Source: Streptomyces sp. HUAS CB01 (GTDB lineage Bacteria > Actinomycetota > Actinomycetes > Streptomycetales > Streptomycetaceae). Taken from it: a stretch of DNA of 64,000 bases. Numbering within the stretch: the stretch's first letter is position 1; each line of letters starts with the position of its first letter. The notes below the pieces were generated by a model, which saw only the letters and a program-made list of their open reading frames with translations, did not search any database and was not told the origin of the DNA. Made by a program: the position numbers and the translations under genes. Below, in pieces: positions 54,171 through 62,867 of this stretch. The DNA lies in NCBI RefSeq assembly GCF_030406905.1, contig NZ_CP129137.1:7037501-7101500 (forward strand). Reading direction: 5' to 3'.

Positions 54171-55268
54171 ATGAGACCCAAGGGGAAGTCGAGACGAACG
54201 GTGTCGGCGGGGCTGAGCGGTGTGGCGCTTGCCGCCGTCCTGGGTGCGGGCCTGTCGGTACCCGCGCAGGCGGACGCGCGGCACGAGGAGGGCCGGGCAC
54301 CGCACTGGGAGCTCAAGCAGACCGGGACGGACGTCCGGTTCCGCGGCCTCGCCGCGGTCAGCCGCACGACCGCCTGGCTCGCGGGCTCGAAGGGCACCGT
54401 GCTCCGCACCACGGACGGCGGCCGCAGCTGGCGGAACGTCTCCCCGCCGGGCGCGGGCGAGCTGGAGTTCCGTGACGTCGAGGCCTTCGACGCCCGCAGG
54501 GCCGTCGTGCTGGCCATCGGCGAGGGCGAGGCGTCGAGGGTGCTGCGCACCGAGGACGGGGGAGCGACCTGGGAGGAGTCGTTCCGCAACACCGACCCCA
54601 AGGCGTTCTACGACTGCATCACCTTCTTCGACCCACGGCACGGGCTCGCGATGAGCGACCCCGTCGACGGCAAGTACCGCATCCTCTCCACACGGGACGG
54701 CGGCAGGTCGTGGAAGGTGCTGCCGAGCGCGGGGATGCCGGACGCGCAGCCGGGCGAGGCGGGCTTCGCGGCGAGCGGCCAGTGCCTGGTGAGCTCCGGT
54801 CCCAGGGACGTCTGGCTCGCGACCGGCGGCGGCGCCACCGCGCGCGTGCTGCACTCCGCGGACCGCGGACTGCACTGGACCGCGGCCGAGTCCACGATCC
54901 CGGCCGGTGACCCGGCGCGGGGCGTCTTCGCGCTGGCCTTCCGGGACCGCGCACACGGTCTCGCGGTCGGCGGCGACTACCGCACCGGTCAGGCTTCACC
55001 GCAGGCGGGCGCGGTGACCCGGGACGGCGGCCGCACCTGGCGGCAGTCCGCGACCCCGCCGCCCGCCTACCGCTCCGGCGTCGCCTGGCTGCCGCACAGC
55101 CGCAGGGCCGCTCTCGCCGTCGGCCCCACGGGCACCGACCTCACCACCGACGCCGGCCGCACCTGGCGCACCGTGGACACCGGCTCGTACGACACCGTCG
55201 ACTGCACACCGGACTTCGGGTGCTGGGCGGCCGGCGAGAAGGGGCGCGCGGCGCGCCTGGAGTGGTGA
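54171..55268 (+). CDS. Secreted BNR/YCF48-like beta-propeller protein
   Basis: 365 residues. The N-terminus is a signal peptide (GLSGVALAAVLGAGLSVPAQ). Repeated VLRTTDGGRSWRNVS, VLRTEDGGATWEESF, ILSTRDGGRSWKVLP, VLHSADRGLHWTAAE, AVTRDGGRTWRQSA and LTTDAGRTWRTVD blades carry the BNR/Asp-box (S/T-x-D-x-G-x-T/S-W), as in YCF48/HCF136-like proteins or exo-sialidase-like propellers. No catalytic residues are evident, so it is probably a binding or assembly factor outside the cell. It is rightward, convergent with the YciI gene, in an interval without a clear terminator. Confidence 0.85.
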   Translation: MRPKGKSRRTVSAGLSGVALAAVLGAGLSVPAQADARHEEGRAPHWELKQTGTDVRFRGLAAVSRTTAWLAGSKGTVLRTTDGGRSWRNVSPPGAGELEFRDVEAFDARRAVVLAIGEGEASRVLRTEDGGATWEESFRNTDPKAFYDCITFFDPRHGLAMSDPVDGKYRILSTRDGGRSWKVLPSAGMPDAQPGEAGFAASGQCLVSSGPRDVWLATGGGATARVLHSADRGLHWTAAESTIPAGDPARGVFALAFRDRAHGLAVGGDYRTGQASPQAGAVTRDGGRTWRQSATPPPAYRSGVAWLPHSRRAALAVGPTGTDLTTDAGRTWRTVDTGSYDTVDCTPDFGCWAAGEKGRAARLEW

Positions 55269-55431
55269 CGCCACGCCGGTCGCCCTCGTGCCGCCCTGAC
55301 CGGACGGGCCGGTGCCGGGCCGTTCCACCCGGTACCCGCCCGTCCCCAGGCGCGCACGGCCGTGACACCGGGCGCGGCGCACCGGGTGCGCGAGAGACGG
55401 CCCGGAGCGCCCCGTCCCAGCCCCGCGCCCG

Positions 55432-55731
55432 TCACACGGAGGGCTGCTCCCTGTACTCCTCCAGCGCGGGCGCCGTCTTGGTCGCGATGAACTCCGTGAT
55501 CCGGTACGCGCACACCCCGGCCTCCGAGTAGGGGTCCGACGCCGCGATCCGCTCGGCGCCCTCGCGGTCGACGCCCGCCGCGAGCAGCACACCGCCGTCG
55601 CGCGGGTTCTTGCGGCCGGAGGCGATCAGGACGCCCTCGCCGTACAGCGCGTCCAGCCAGGCGGCATGGGCATCCTGGTGCTCCTCGACGCGTGCGAGCG
55701 GTGCCGTGTAGGTCAATTCCATTACGAACAT
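55432..55731 (-). CDS. YciI-family protein
   Basis: 99 residues from ATG at 55731. Landmarks are LARVEEHQDAHAAWLDALYG, GVLIASGRKNPRDGGVLLAA and AASDPYSEAGVCAYRITEFI, the usual YciI fold with a conserved His and Asp that may be catalytic in some relatives. The function is unknown in most bacteria. It is divergent from the endonuclease V gene, with 39 bp between the two start codons. Confidence 0.9.
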   Translation of the reverse strand: MFVMELTYTAPLARVEEHQDAHAAWLDALYGEGVLIASGRKNPRDGGVLLAAGVDREGAERIAASDPYSEAGVCAYRITEFIATKTAPALEEYREQPSV

Positions 55732-55770
55732 GATCGGCAGGTTAGCCCCACGTCTAGGCTGGGTGTCACC

Positions 55771-56454
55771 ATGACCCTCATCAGGACACCCGCCGACGAG
55801 ACCGAAGCCCGCGCGGTGCAGGACGAACTCAGGACCCGCGTCGTCCTGGACGAACCCGGCCCGCCGCCGGGCACGGGCCTCGTCACCGGGGTCGACGTGG
55901 CCTACGACGACGAGCGCGGCGTCGTCGTCGCGGCCGCCGTCGTCCTCGACGCCGCCACACTCGACGTCGTCGAGGAGACCACCGCGTCGGGCCGGGTCGC
56001 CTTCCCCTACGTGCCGGGGCTGCTCGCCTTCCGCGAGATCCCGACGGTGCTCGCCGCGCTGGAGTCGCTGGAGCACGGCCCGGGGCTGGTCGTGTGCGAC
56101 GGGTACGGACTGGCCCACCCCCGCCGCTTCGGACTGGCCAGCCATCTCGGGGTGCTGACGGGACTGCCGGTCATCGGGGTCGCCAAGAACCCCTTCACGT
56201 TCACCTACGACCCGCCGGGCGAGCGGCGCGGTGACGCCTCGGCGCTGGTCGCGGACGACGGCGAGGTGGTGGGGCGGGCGCTGCGCACGCAGGACGGCGT
56301 CAAACCGGTCTTCGTCTCGGTCGGCCACCGCGTCTCGCTCGACAACGCCTGCGCCCACACCCTCGCGCTCTCCCCGGACTTCCGCATCCCCGAGTCCACC
56401 CGCCGGGCCGACGCCCTGTGCCGCAGGGCGCTGCGCGCGGCGACCACGGGCTGA
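55771..56454 (+). CDS. nfi: Endonuclease V (deoxyinosine 3'-endonuclease)
   Basis: 227 residues from ATG at 55771. The metal-binding Asp is in GVDVAYDDERGVVVAAAVVL, and the DNA-wedge/active-site regions are FPYVPGLLAFREIPTVLAAL, VVCDGYGLAHPRRFGLASHL, LPVIGVAKNPF and VSVGHRVSLDNA. It nicks DNA near deoxyinosine and starts repair of deaminated adenine. It shares a 39-bp divergent promoter with yciI, so the two are probably expressed together. Confidence 0.94.
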   Translation: MTLIRTPADETEARAVQDELRTRVVLDEPGPPPGTGLVTGVDVAYDDERGVVVAAAVVLDAATLDVVEETTASGRVAFPYVPGLLAFREIPTVLAALESLEHGPGLVVCDGYGLAHPRRFGLASHLGVLTGLPVIGVAKNPFTFTYDPPGERRGDASALVADDGEVVGRALRTQDGVKPVFVSVGHRVSLDNACAHTLALSPDFRIPESTRRADALCRRALRAATTG

Positions 56455-56782
56455 CGGGCCGGTCCGGGCGCCGGGAGGCGTCACTCGGGCCACGGTCGGC
56501 CGGGCCGCGGCACCACGGGTCGGCCCGGGGCGCAGGCCGTCGCCGTGGCGCACGGGACCGGGCCCGGTCCACCTCGGCGAAGGTGCGGCCGCGCCGAGCC
56601 GCCCTTTTCTGCAAGAGTCCCGGTAGAATTGCCGGTGCCCGCGTTCGTGCCGTTCCCGCGGGGCGGGCCGCCCGGCGTCATCGCCCGGCCGACTCCCGCC
56701 GCACCCGCTGCGGGACCCGCCGAGGCGCGCCGCGGATCGCCCGGCGTCCCCCGCGCTTTGCGCTGATTCCAGGGCGGGTGTC
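56455..56782. other. Gap before the TDT gene, no gene seen
   Basis: About 330 bp. A possible -10 sequence TAGAAT with upstream T-rich CCCTTTTCT sits near 56600-56632 and could drive the next gene; no coding frame is convincing. Confidence 0.4.
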
Positions 56783-57760
56783 ATGGCTTCCACCGCTCAG
56801 TCCTCGACCGTCAGACTGGTCCATCTCCCTCATTTCGCCATTCCGTTGGGCTTCGCCGGCCTCGGTGGGGCGTGGACCGCAGGTGTGCTGGTCGTGCATG
56901 CACCCGAGTGGGTCGACGACACCCTGTACACCGTCGCGGGCGTGCTGTGGCTGATCTTCTCCGCCGTCTACATCGGCGAAAGAGCACGTCACCGAGGTGC
57001 GTTCCGCAGCGACCGGGAGAGCGCGGCGTCGGGGGCCGGGGCGGCCTTCCTTCCGGTCGTCGGCATTCTGCTGATCGTGCACTTCGGTCGGTACTTGCCC
57101 CTCGCGGCGGCACGGACCGTCTGCTGGATCCTGGTGGCCGCACTCGCCGTGGTTGCCGCGCAGCTGCTCGCGCACTGGCTGACCGGCCAACTGACCTTCC
57201 AGCAACTGCATCCCGGCTACACCCTCCCGCTGGTCGCGGGGCCGTTCATCGCAGCCATCGGCCTGGCGAGTGTTCAGGCGGTGTCCGCGGCCAGGGCGGC
57301 TCTGGGTGTGGGCATGTTCTTCTGGGTCGTCATCGGCGGCGTCATCACCGCACGCCTCATCACGGGCGGCCCTCTCCCCGAACGGGTCCTGCCGTCCCTG
57401 TCCGTGCTGCTCGCCCCGCCGGCGACGGGCGGAATCGCGACCTTCGTGGCCTACCCCGGACCGATCGGGCCTCTGCAACTGGCCTTCTTCGGCGTCTTCG
57501 TCGTGATGGCGCTCGTTCAGATCGCGTTGCTCAAGGCGTACCTCTGCCTCCCGTTCAGCCTCGGCTTCTGGAACTTCACCTTTCCCGTCTCCGCCTCGGC
57601 CAACTACAGCCTGCGCTGGTTGGGCGAGTCGGAGTTCGACGGCCGGGACGGGCTCGCCTGGGGCGTCCTGGGGCTCGCCACGCTCTTCGTGCTCTCCATC
57701 GCCGTGGCGACGGTGCGCGGTCTGACGCCGGCCGTGCGCCGGCGTCTCCGACGCGGTTGA
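56783..57760 (+). CDS. TDT-family (TehA/SLAC1-like) membrane transporter
   Basis: 325 residues with about ten hydrophobic segments, and no signal peptide needed. The start LPHFAIPLGFAGLGGAWTAG, the segment HPGYTLPLVAGPFIAAIGLA and the end FWNFTFPVSASANYSLRW match the TDT (tellurite-resistance/dicarboxylate) fold, a trimeric channel related to plant SLAC1. The transported ion is not evident. ATG at 56783. A 16-bp tandem duplication spans its stop codon, and a bidirectional terminator follows. Confidence 0.87.
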   Translation: MASTAQSSTVRLVHLPHFAIPLGFAGLGGAWTAGVLVVHAPEWVDDTLYTVAGVLWLIFSAVYIGERARHRGAFRSDRESAASGAGAAFLPVVGILLIVHFGRYLPLAAARTVCWILVAALAVVAAQLLAHWLTGQLTFQQLHPGYTLPLVAGPFIAAIGLASVQAVSAARAALGVGMFFWVVIGGVITARLITGGPLPERVLPSLSVLLAPPATGGIATFVAYPGPIGPLQLAFFGVFVVMALVQIALLKAYLCLPFSLGFWNFTFPVSASANYSLRWLGESEFDGRDGLAWGVLGLATLFVLSIAVATVRGLTPAVRRRLRRG

Positions 57761-57788
57761 CGCCGGGCGCGGTTGACGCCGGGCGCGC
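57757..57788. repeat. 16-bp tandem duplication at the TDT stop codon
   Basis: GGTTGACGCCGGGCGC is repeated head to tail from about 57757. The first copy contains the TGA that ends the TDT gene. Confidence 0.7.
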
Positions 57789-57828
57789 GCCGTGCCGGTC
57801 GACGGAGGCACGGACGGTGGCACGTGTG

Positions 57829-57873
57829 CGAGGCGGGTCCGACCACCCAGCCGCGGTCCTCGGACCCGCCTCG
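57829..57873. terminator. Bidirectional terminator
   Basis: Perfect 14-bp stem CGAGGCGGGTCCGA with TCGGACCCGCCTCG and 17-nt loop, between the convergent TDT (+) and hydrolase (-) genes. Confidence 0.8.
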
Positions 57874-57892
57874 GTCGTTGCCGGCGCCCGGC

Positions 57893-58720
57893 TCAGCCGC
57901 GTGCGAACTCGAGGAGGTCCGCGTTGAACTGCTCGGCGAACTCGGGGACCATCGACAGACCGTGGGGTGCTCCCGGATAGACCTTGTAGACCGCGCCCTT
58001 GACCAGCTTCGACGACTTGTCCCCGGCGGCCACGATGGGCACGATCTGGTCGTCGTCGCCGTGGACGATCAGGGTGGGGACGTCGATCCTCCTGAGGTCC
58101 TCGGTGAGGTCGGTCTCGGAGAACGCCTTGATGCAGTCGTGGGCGCCCTTGATGCCGACGGTCATCGACCACAGCCAGAACTCGTCGCGGGTGCCCTGAC
58201 TGACGGTCGATCCGTCGCGGTTCGCTCCGTAGAAGGGCGCGCTGAGGTCCTTGTAGTACTGGGACCGGTCGGTGAGGACGCCTTTCCGGATCTCGTCGAA
58301 GACCTCGATCGGAAGGCCCTCGGGGTTCGCCTCCGTCTTGAGCATCAGCGGGGGTATCGCGCCCAGCAGTACGGCCTTGGCGACACGGCCGGTGCCGTGC
58401 CGTCCCATGTACCGCGTGACTTCGCCGCCGCCCGTCGAGTGGCCCACCAGAATGACGTCCCTGAGATCCAGCGACTCGATGACCGCCGCCAGGTCGTCGG
58501 CGTACGTGTCGAGGTCGTTCCCGCCCCACGGCTGACCGGAGCGTCCGCCCCCGCGCCGGTCGTGGGCGACGGCGCGGAACCCGTTGTCCACCATGAACTT
58601 CAACTGGGGGTCCCAGGAGTCGGCGGTCAGCGGCCAGCCGTGCGAGAAGACGACGGGCTGACCCGATCCCCAGTCCTTGAAGTAGATCTCTGTGCCGTCC
58701 TCGGCCTTGGCGAAGGGCAT
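57893..58720 (-). CDS. Alpha/beta hydrolase of the cofactor-free haloperoxidase/chloroperoxidase type
   Basis: 275 residues from ATG at 58720. The nucleophile Ser is in [20 protein letters not shown], the oxyanion-side motif is [17 protein letters not shown], and the triad is closed by Asp in [10 protein letters not shown] and His in [10 protein letters not shown]. The [12 protein letters not shown] motif is typical of the non-heme chloroperoxidase (perhydrolase) group. The natural substrate is unknown. It is convergent with the TDT gene and upstream of no clear operon partner. Confidence 0.9.
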   Translation of the reverse strand: MPFAKAEDGTEIYFKDWGSGQPVVFSHGWPLTADSWDPQLKFMVDNGFRAVAHDRRGGGRSGQPWGGNDLDTYADDLAAVIESLDLRDVILVGHSTGGGEVTRYMGRHGTGRVAKAVLLGAIPPLMLKTEANPEGLPIEVFDEIRKGVLTDRSQYYKDLSAPFYGANRDGSTVSQGTRDEFWLWSMTVGIKGAHDCIKAFSETDLTEDLRRIDVPTLIVHGDDDQIVPIVAAGDKSSKLVKGAVYKVYPGAPHGLSMVPEFAEQFNADLLEFARG

Positions 58721-59040
58721 GGTGGGTTCCTTTCGAAGCTCGTCACTCGTCCAGAACCGCGGGGGTCGAGCGGAGTTCTGGACGACCGGCCGGGAATTGT
58801 CACGCCGCGAACCAGCAGCGGACGCACTGGGAAGGCGACGGAGCGGTCAGCAGCGAAAGGCGACCGGAATGAGCACGTCGTTCGACAACGCTACCCGAGA
58901 AGCCGCCGATCAGCGCGTTGACCCGATTTCCTACGAGACTTCGGGGAACGAGGTCCGGAATGCCGGGGACGAGTCCGGAATCGTTCGGCAGCGAGCACGG
59001 AATCCTTCGCGGACGAGTCCGGAGTGCTTCCGGAAACGTG
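58721..59040. other. Gap with GACGAGTCCGGA-type direct repeats, no confident gene
   Basis: A rightward frame starting at ATG 58869 runs on without a stop into the convergent gene and has mixed third-base composition, so I do not call it. GACGAGTCCGGA occurs twice near 58970 and 59011. Confidence 0.4.
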
Positions 59041-59072
59041 TCCCGGGGTCGTTTCCGGCAACGACCCCGGGA
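59041..59072. terminator. Hairpin after the saccharopine-dehydrogenase-like gene
   Basis: Perfect 13-bp stem TCCCGGGGTCGTT with its complement and TCCGGC loop, 31 bp beyond the stop codon at 59103. Confidence 0.75.
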
Positions 59073-59102
59073 CCATGCCTCCGCGCGCGCCGGACAGCGC
59101 CT

Positions 59103-60293
59103 TCAGCGCGCGTCGGCGACCCGGAAGACGATGCCCGCGGCCCGCAGCCGTGCCAGCAGGGCGTCGCCCATCGCCACGGCCGTGGTGACCTGGCCCGCGG
59201 TGGCCGGGAGTTCGTCGAGGGCGAGGCCGAGTGCCGACTCGGCGAGCATCTTCGCCGTCTCGCCGTAGCCGGGGTCCCCACCCGAGACCTCCGTGAAGAC
59301 CCGGCGGCCGCCGCCCTCGCCGACGAAACGGACCCGGAACCAGCTGCGTTCGCGCTGCTCGGCGCTGGGACCGCGGCCGGGCTCGTACCGGTTCATCAGC
59401 CACGCGCGGGCCGGCCCGACCTGCGCCAGCGCGGCGAGGGCGCCGAGCGCGACCGGGCCGCCGAGGGCCATCGGGAGCGTCTTCACCGACGCGTAGTGCC
59501 GGTACTGGAAGTCGGGACCGTACCGCTTCAGACCGGCGGCGGAGCGGGCCACGATCCGGGGGTCGAGGGTAGGCAGCGGCAGCGCCCAGGCACCGGTCTC
59601 CCGGCTGAAGCGGGGCGCCCCGATCGGCGCCCTCGCGCGGCGGCCCATCAGCCGGGGCTCATGGAGCCTGCGCTCCCGCGCCACGCGCGCGGCCTGTCGC
59701 TGCCGGCCCATCGCCGTGAGCGCGGAAGCGAACGTCCCGCCGGAGAAGATCCCGCCGGCGCGGACGAAGCCGTCGACGCGCAGCGGCACGTCCTGCGGGA
59801 GTTGCTGCACCGTGAAGTAGACGCCCAGATCGTGCGGCACCGAGTCGAAGCCGCAAGCGTGCACCAGCCGGGCACCCGTCTCACGGGCCCGTGCGTCGTG
59901 CCGTATGTAGACGGAGTCGACGAACTCCGGCTCACCGGTGAGGTCGGCGTAGTCCGTGCCGGCCTCCGCGCAGGCGGCGACCAGCGGCTCGCCGTACCAG
60001 ACGTAGGGACCGACCGTCGTCGCCACTACGCGCGTCGACTCGGCGAGGGCGCGCAAAGAGTTCGCGTCCTCGGCGTCCGCGACGACGAGCGGCAGGTCGG
60101 CGCAGGCCGGGTCGAGGGCGGTGAGCCGCTCCCGCAGCTGCTCCAGCCGTGCCCGGCTGCGCCCGGCGACGGCCCAGCGGCAGCCCTCGGGGGCATGCGC
60201 GGCCAGATACTCCGCGGTGAGGGTGCCGACGAATCCGGTCGCGCCGAAGAGCACGATGTCGTACGGCCGCTCCGGTCCGTTCTGCCTGTTCAC
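59103..60293 (-). CDS. Saccharopine-dehydrogenase-like NAD(P)-binding reductase
   Basis: 396 residues. The N-terminus is a Rossmann motif, YDIVLFGATGFVGTLTAEYL, followed by WAVAGRSRARLEQLRERL, the pattern of the saccharopine-dehydrogenase superfamily, including trans-acting enoyl reductases of mycobacteria. The middle carries VVATTVGPYVWYGEPLVAAC and CGFDSVPHDLGVYFTVQQL. The C-terminal part is FTEVSGGDPGYGETAKMLAE. No polyketide genes are nearby, so a role in lipid synthesis is possible but not shown. It is divergent from the YjbR gene. Confidence 0.87.
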   Translation of the reverse strand: MNRQNGPERPYDIVLFGATGFVGTLTAEYLAAHAPEGCRWAVAGRSRARLEQLRERLTALDPACADLPLVVADAEDANSLRALAESTRVVATTVGPYVWYGEPLVAACAEAGTDYADLTGEPEFVDSVYIRHDARARETGARLVHACGFDSVPHDLGVYFTVQQLPQDVPLRVDGFVRAGGIFSGGTFASALTAMGRQRQAARVARERRLHEPRLMGRRARAPIGAPRFSRETGAWALPLPTLDPRIVARSAAGLKRYGPDFQYRHYASVKTLPMALGGPVALGALAALAQVGPARAWLMNRYEPGRGPSAEQRERSWFRVRFVGEGGGRRVFTEVSGGDPGYGETAKMLAESALGLALDELPATAGQVTTAVAMGDALLARLRAAGIVFRVADAR

Positions 60294-60388
60294 TGGCCCT
60301 CCACCCCGCTGTGGGTCCTGTCCCGCGCCGTTTGTCGCCGGCCGAGGCTAGCGTGAGACCGAACGAAGCGCTCCACCGGGAGGACGGG

Positions 60389-60772
60389 ATGACGGCACCG
60401 CCGAGGAATGCCCTGGCGAAATGGGAGAAGGTGCGGTCCTTTGCCCTGGACCTGCCGGGAGCCGGCGAGGAGTTCCCCTGGGGGGACACCGTCGTCAAGG
60501 TCAACAAGAAGATCTTCGTCTTCATGGGTGTCACCGACGGCAGCCACCCGCTCGGAGTCGGGGTGAAGCTCACGGACGAGGCGTTGCACGCGCACGCGCT
60601 CTCCTGTCCCGGCGCGGAGCCGTCGGGGTACGGCCTCGGCAAGGCGGGCTGGGTGCGGATCCCGCTGCTCGGGAAGGGCGCGCCGTCGGCGGAGGAGCTC
60701 TGCGACTGGGTCGAGGAGAGCTACCGAGCGATCGCCCCGAAGAAGCTGGTCGCCGAGCTCGACGCGCGCTGA
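60389..60772 (+). CDS. YjbR/MmcQ-family protein
   Basis: 127 residues from ATG at 60389, with GGGAGGA upstream. The family pattern is visible: KWEKVRSFALDLPGAGEEFP, then WGDTVVKVNKKIFVFMGV, KLTDEALHAHALSCPGAEPS and GLGKAGWVRIPLLGK. MmcQ/YjbR proteins have a CyaY-like fold and a likely DNA- or regulatory function; none is proven. It ends before a terminator hairpin (60887-60917). Confidence 0.9.
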   Translation: MTAPPRNALAKWEKVRSFALDLPGAGEEFPWGDTVVKVNKKIFVFMGVTDGSHPLGVGVKLTDEALHAHALSCPGAEPSGYGLGKAGWVRIPLLGKGAPSAEELCDWVEESYRAIAPKKLVAELDAR

Positions 60773-60886
60773 CGGCGGCGGCACGGGCGGGCCTCCCCGG
60801 GTAGCCCGGCACGCTCGTCTCGTACCGCCCCCCGCCGGCCGGGCGCGCCCGTAACGCGGCGGGCCGCGTCCGTACCGCGCCGCTGC

Positions 60887-60917
60887 CGGCCCCGGTCGCA
60901 TCCGGGGACCGGGGCCG
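60887..60917. terminator. Bidirectional terminator
   Basis: Perfect 11-bp stem CGGCCCCGGTC with GACCGGGGCCG and 9-nt loop, between the convergent YjbR (+) and lipoprotein (-) genes. Confidence 0.75.
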
Positions 60918-61006
60918 ATCCGGTCGGGTGGGGGACCGGTCACCGGCCCGGCCCGTCTCGGTCGACCGGCAGCCCTTCCGGCAATGACCGACCGGCGCGC
61001 GCCGTC

Positions 61007-61531
61007 TCAGCGGTAGTCGTCCGGGTGGTCCTGCATCCAGGTGTCGATCCGGTCGCGGGTGCCGACGAGCTCTCCCTGGTGGGCCTTGAGGTTCGGGTAC
61101 GAGCGGTCCGGGCCGATGGTCGTGCGCAGGCCGGCGATCCACTCGATCGGCTCGGGGAAGTGGCCGGGGCCCTTGGGGTCGGCCTTCATGGCCCGGTCGA
61201 GCCGCTCCAGCTCGTCGTACACGCGCCCGAGGAAATAGGCGCACTGCCCCTCCGACGTGCAGCCGTCGTCGAGCGTGGCCTGGAGACCCGCGAAGGCGTC
61301 GCGGACCTTCTCGGGGGAGGGCGTGGACCCGGCCGCCGGGGACGCGGCCTCCTCGGTTGCCGCGGCAGCGGCCCGCTCCGGGCCGGCCGCGACGGTCGCC
61401 GTCCCGGCCCCGGCCGCCGTCGTGCTCCCCCCGGCCCTCGGCGCGCCGTCGTCGGTGGCGGAGCAGGCGATCAGCAGTGCCGCCGGAAGTGCGACGAGCG
61501 CTGCGGCGCGGACGGGGCGGGGTATACGCAT
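61007..61531 (-). CDS. Hypothetical lipoprotein
   Basis: 174 residues from ATG at 61531. The lipobox LLIAC follows a hydrophobic segment (AAALVALPAALLIACSA), so Cys23 should be lipidated. A Ala/Thr-rich linker precedes a helical domain with FAGLQATLDDGCTSEGQCAY (Cys pair, probably disulfide-bonded) and YDELERLDRAMKADPKGPGH. No enzyme motif is visible. It is convergent with the YjbR gene and divergent from the CoA-transferase operon, with a palindrome in the 148-bp divergent region. Confidence 0.8.
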   Translation of the reverse strand: MRIPRPVRAAALVALPAALLIACSATDDGAPRAGGSTTAAGAGTATVAAGPERAAAAATEEAASPAAGSTPSPEKVRDAFAGLQATLDDGCTSEGQCAYFLGRVYDELERLDRAMKADPKGPGHFPEPIEWIAGLRTTIGPDRSYPNLKAHQGELVGTRDRIDTWMQDHPDDYR

Positions 61532-61632
61532 GGAGTCTCCGATTCCTGGGTCCGGCGGCAGACCTTATCGCCGACGCAGGGGAACCAAGCGCTTGCTCGC
61601 CTCGGGGGCTTGTGCGGAGTGGAACGTGTTCT

Positions 61633-61649
61633 TAACATCACTGATGTTA
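61633..61649. promoter_or_regulatory. Palindrome TAACATC-ACT-GATGTTA upstream of the CoA-transferase operon
   Basis: Perfect 7-bp arms with a 3-nt centre, 31 bp before the ATG at 61680, in a local AT-rich patch. Its size and place fit a TetR-type operator, common for acyl-CoA metabolism genes in Streptomyces. Confidence 0.6.
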
Positions 61650-61679
61650 CATCAGTTGTGTCATAGTGCTGGGGGCTTC

Positions 61680-62867
61680 ATGGCAGCGACAGGGAACGGC
61701 CCGCCGGGCGGTCCGCTGGCCGGCGTGCGCGTCGTCGAACTGGCCGGCATCGGGCCCGGTCCGTTCGCCGCCATGCTGCTCGCCGACCTGGGCGCCGACG
61801 TCGTGCGCGTCGACCGGCCCGGCGGCTCGGGGCTCGCGATCGACCCCGCCGGCGACCTCACGAACCGGAACAAGAGGTCCGTACTGATCGACCTCAAGGC
61901 CGACGGGGCCGCCGAGCGGGTCCTCGACCTCGTGGAGCGCGCGGACGTGCTCATCGAGGGCTACCGCCCCGGGGTGGCCGAACGGCTCGGGGTCGGGCCG
62001 AAGGAGTGCCACGCCCGCAATCCGCAGCTGGTCTACGGCCGGATGACCGGCTGGGGCCAGGAGGGCCCGCTCGCCCAGCGCGCCGGGCACGACATCGCCT
62101 ACATCGCGATCACCGGCACCCTCGGCATGATCGGGAAGGCGGACGAGCCGCCCGCTGTCCCCGCGAACCTCGTCGGCGACTACGCGGGCGGTTCGCTGTA
62201 CCTCGTCATCGGCGTGCTGGCGGCACTGCGGCACGCCCGCACCCCCGGCGGCACCGGCCAGGTCGTCGACGCGGCGATCGTGGACGGCGCCGCGCACCTC
62301 GCCACGATGATCCACGGGATGATGGCCGCAGGCGGCTGGCGGGACCGCCGCGGCACGAACCTCCTCGACGGGGGCTGCCCCTTCTACGGGACCTACGAGA
62401 CCGCCGACGGCCAGTACATGGCAGTCGGGGCGCTCGAGCAGCAGTTCTACGACGAGTTCATCAGGCTGCTCGGCATCGAGGGCGAGGCACCCGCCCGCAA
62501 GGACTTCGCCCGCTGGGGAGAACTGCGGGCCGCCGTCGCCGAGCGGTTCCGCACGAGGACGCGGGACGAGTGGACCGCGGTCTTCGAGGGCTCCGACGCC
62601 TGCGTGGCCCCCGTCCTCTCGCTGGCAGAGGCGCCGGGGCATCCGCACCTCGCGGCCCGCGGCACCTTCACCGACCACGGCGGGATCACCCAGCCGGCCC
62701 CGGCCCCCCGCTTCTCCGCCACCCCCGGCGCCGTCCGCCGGCCGCCGGCGCAGCCCGGCGCCGACGCCGAGGAGATCGCCCGCGACTGGGACGCTCCCGG
62801 CATCCTGGACGACGGCGGAACCCGACCCGACCCGACCGCAGCCGGCTCGAAGGGGCTTCAGGCATGA
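61680..62867 (+). CDS. CaiB/BaiF CoA-transferase (alpha-methylacyl-CoA racemase type)
   Basis: 395 residues from ATG at 61680. The start LAGVRVVELAGIGPGPFAAM, the catalytic pair His in RAGHDIAYIAITG and Asp in VGDYAGGSLYLV, and the CoA-binding NRNKRSVLIDLKADGA support the family. The Gly-rich AGHDIAY and DYAGG motifs fit alpha-methylacyl-CoA racemase better than a true transferase. It acts on branched acyl-CoA. The TGA overlaps the ATG of the acyl-CoA dehydrogenase gene (ATGA), so both are one operon. Confidence 0.92.
   Translation: MAATGNGPPGGPLAGVRVVELAGIGPGPFAAMLLADLGADVVRVDRPGGSGLAIDPAGDLTNRNKRSVLIDLKADGAAERVLDLVERADVLIEGYRPGVAERLGVGPKECHARNPQLVYGRMTGWGQEGPLAQRAGHDIAYIAITGTLGMIGKADEPPAVPANLVGDYAGGSLYLVIGVLAALRHARTPGGTGQVVDAAIVDGAAHLATMIHGMMAAGGWRDRRGTNLLDGGCPFYGTYETADGQYMAVGALEQQFYDEFIRLLGIEGEAPARKDFARWGELRAAVAERFRTRTRDEWTAVFEGSDACVAPVLSLAEAPGHPHLAARGTFTDHGGITQPAPAPRFSATPGAVRRPPAQPGADAEEIARDWDAPGILDDGGTRPDPTAAGSKGLQA

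Noticed and set aside
58869..59100. Possible rightward gene from ATG 58869
   Set aside because: No stop before it runs through the terminator hairpin and into the convergent gene; codon bias is mixed.
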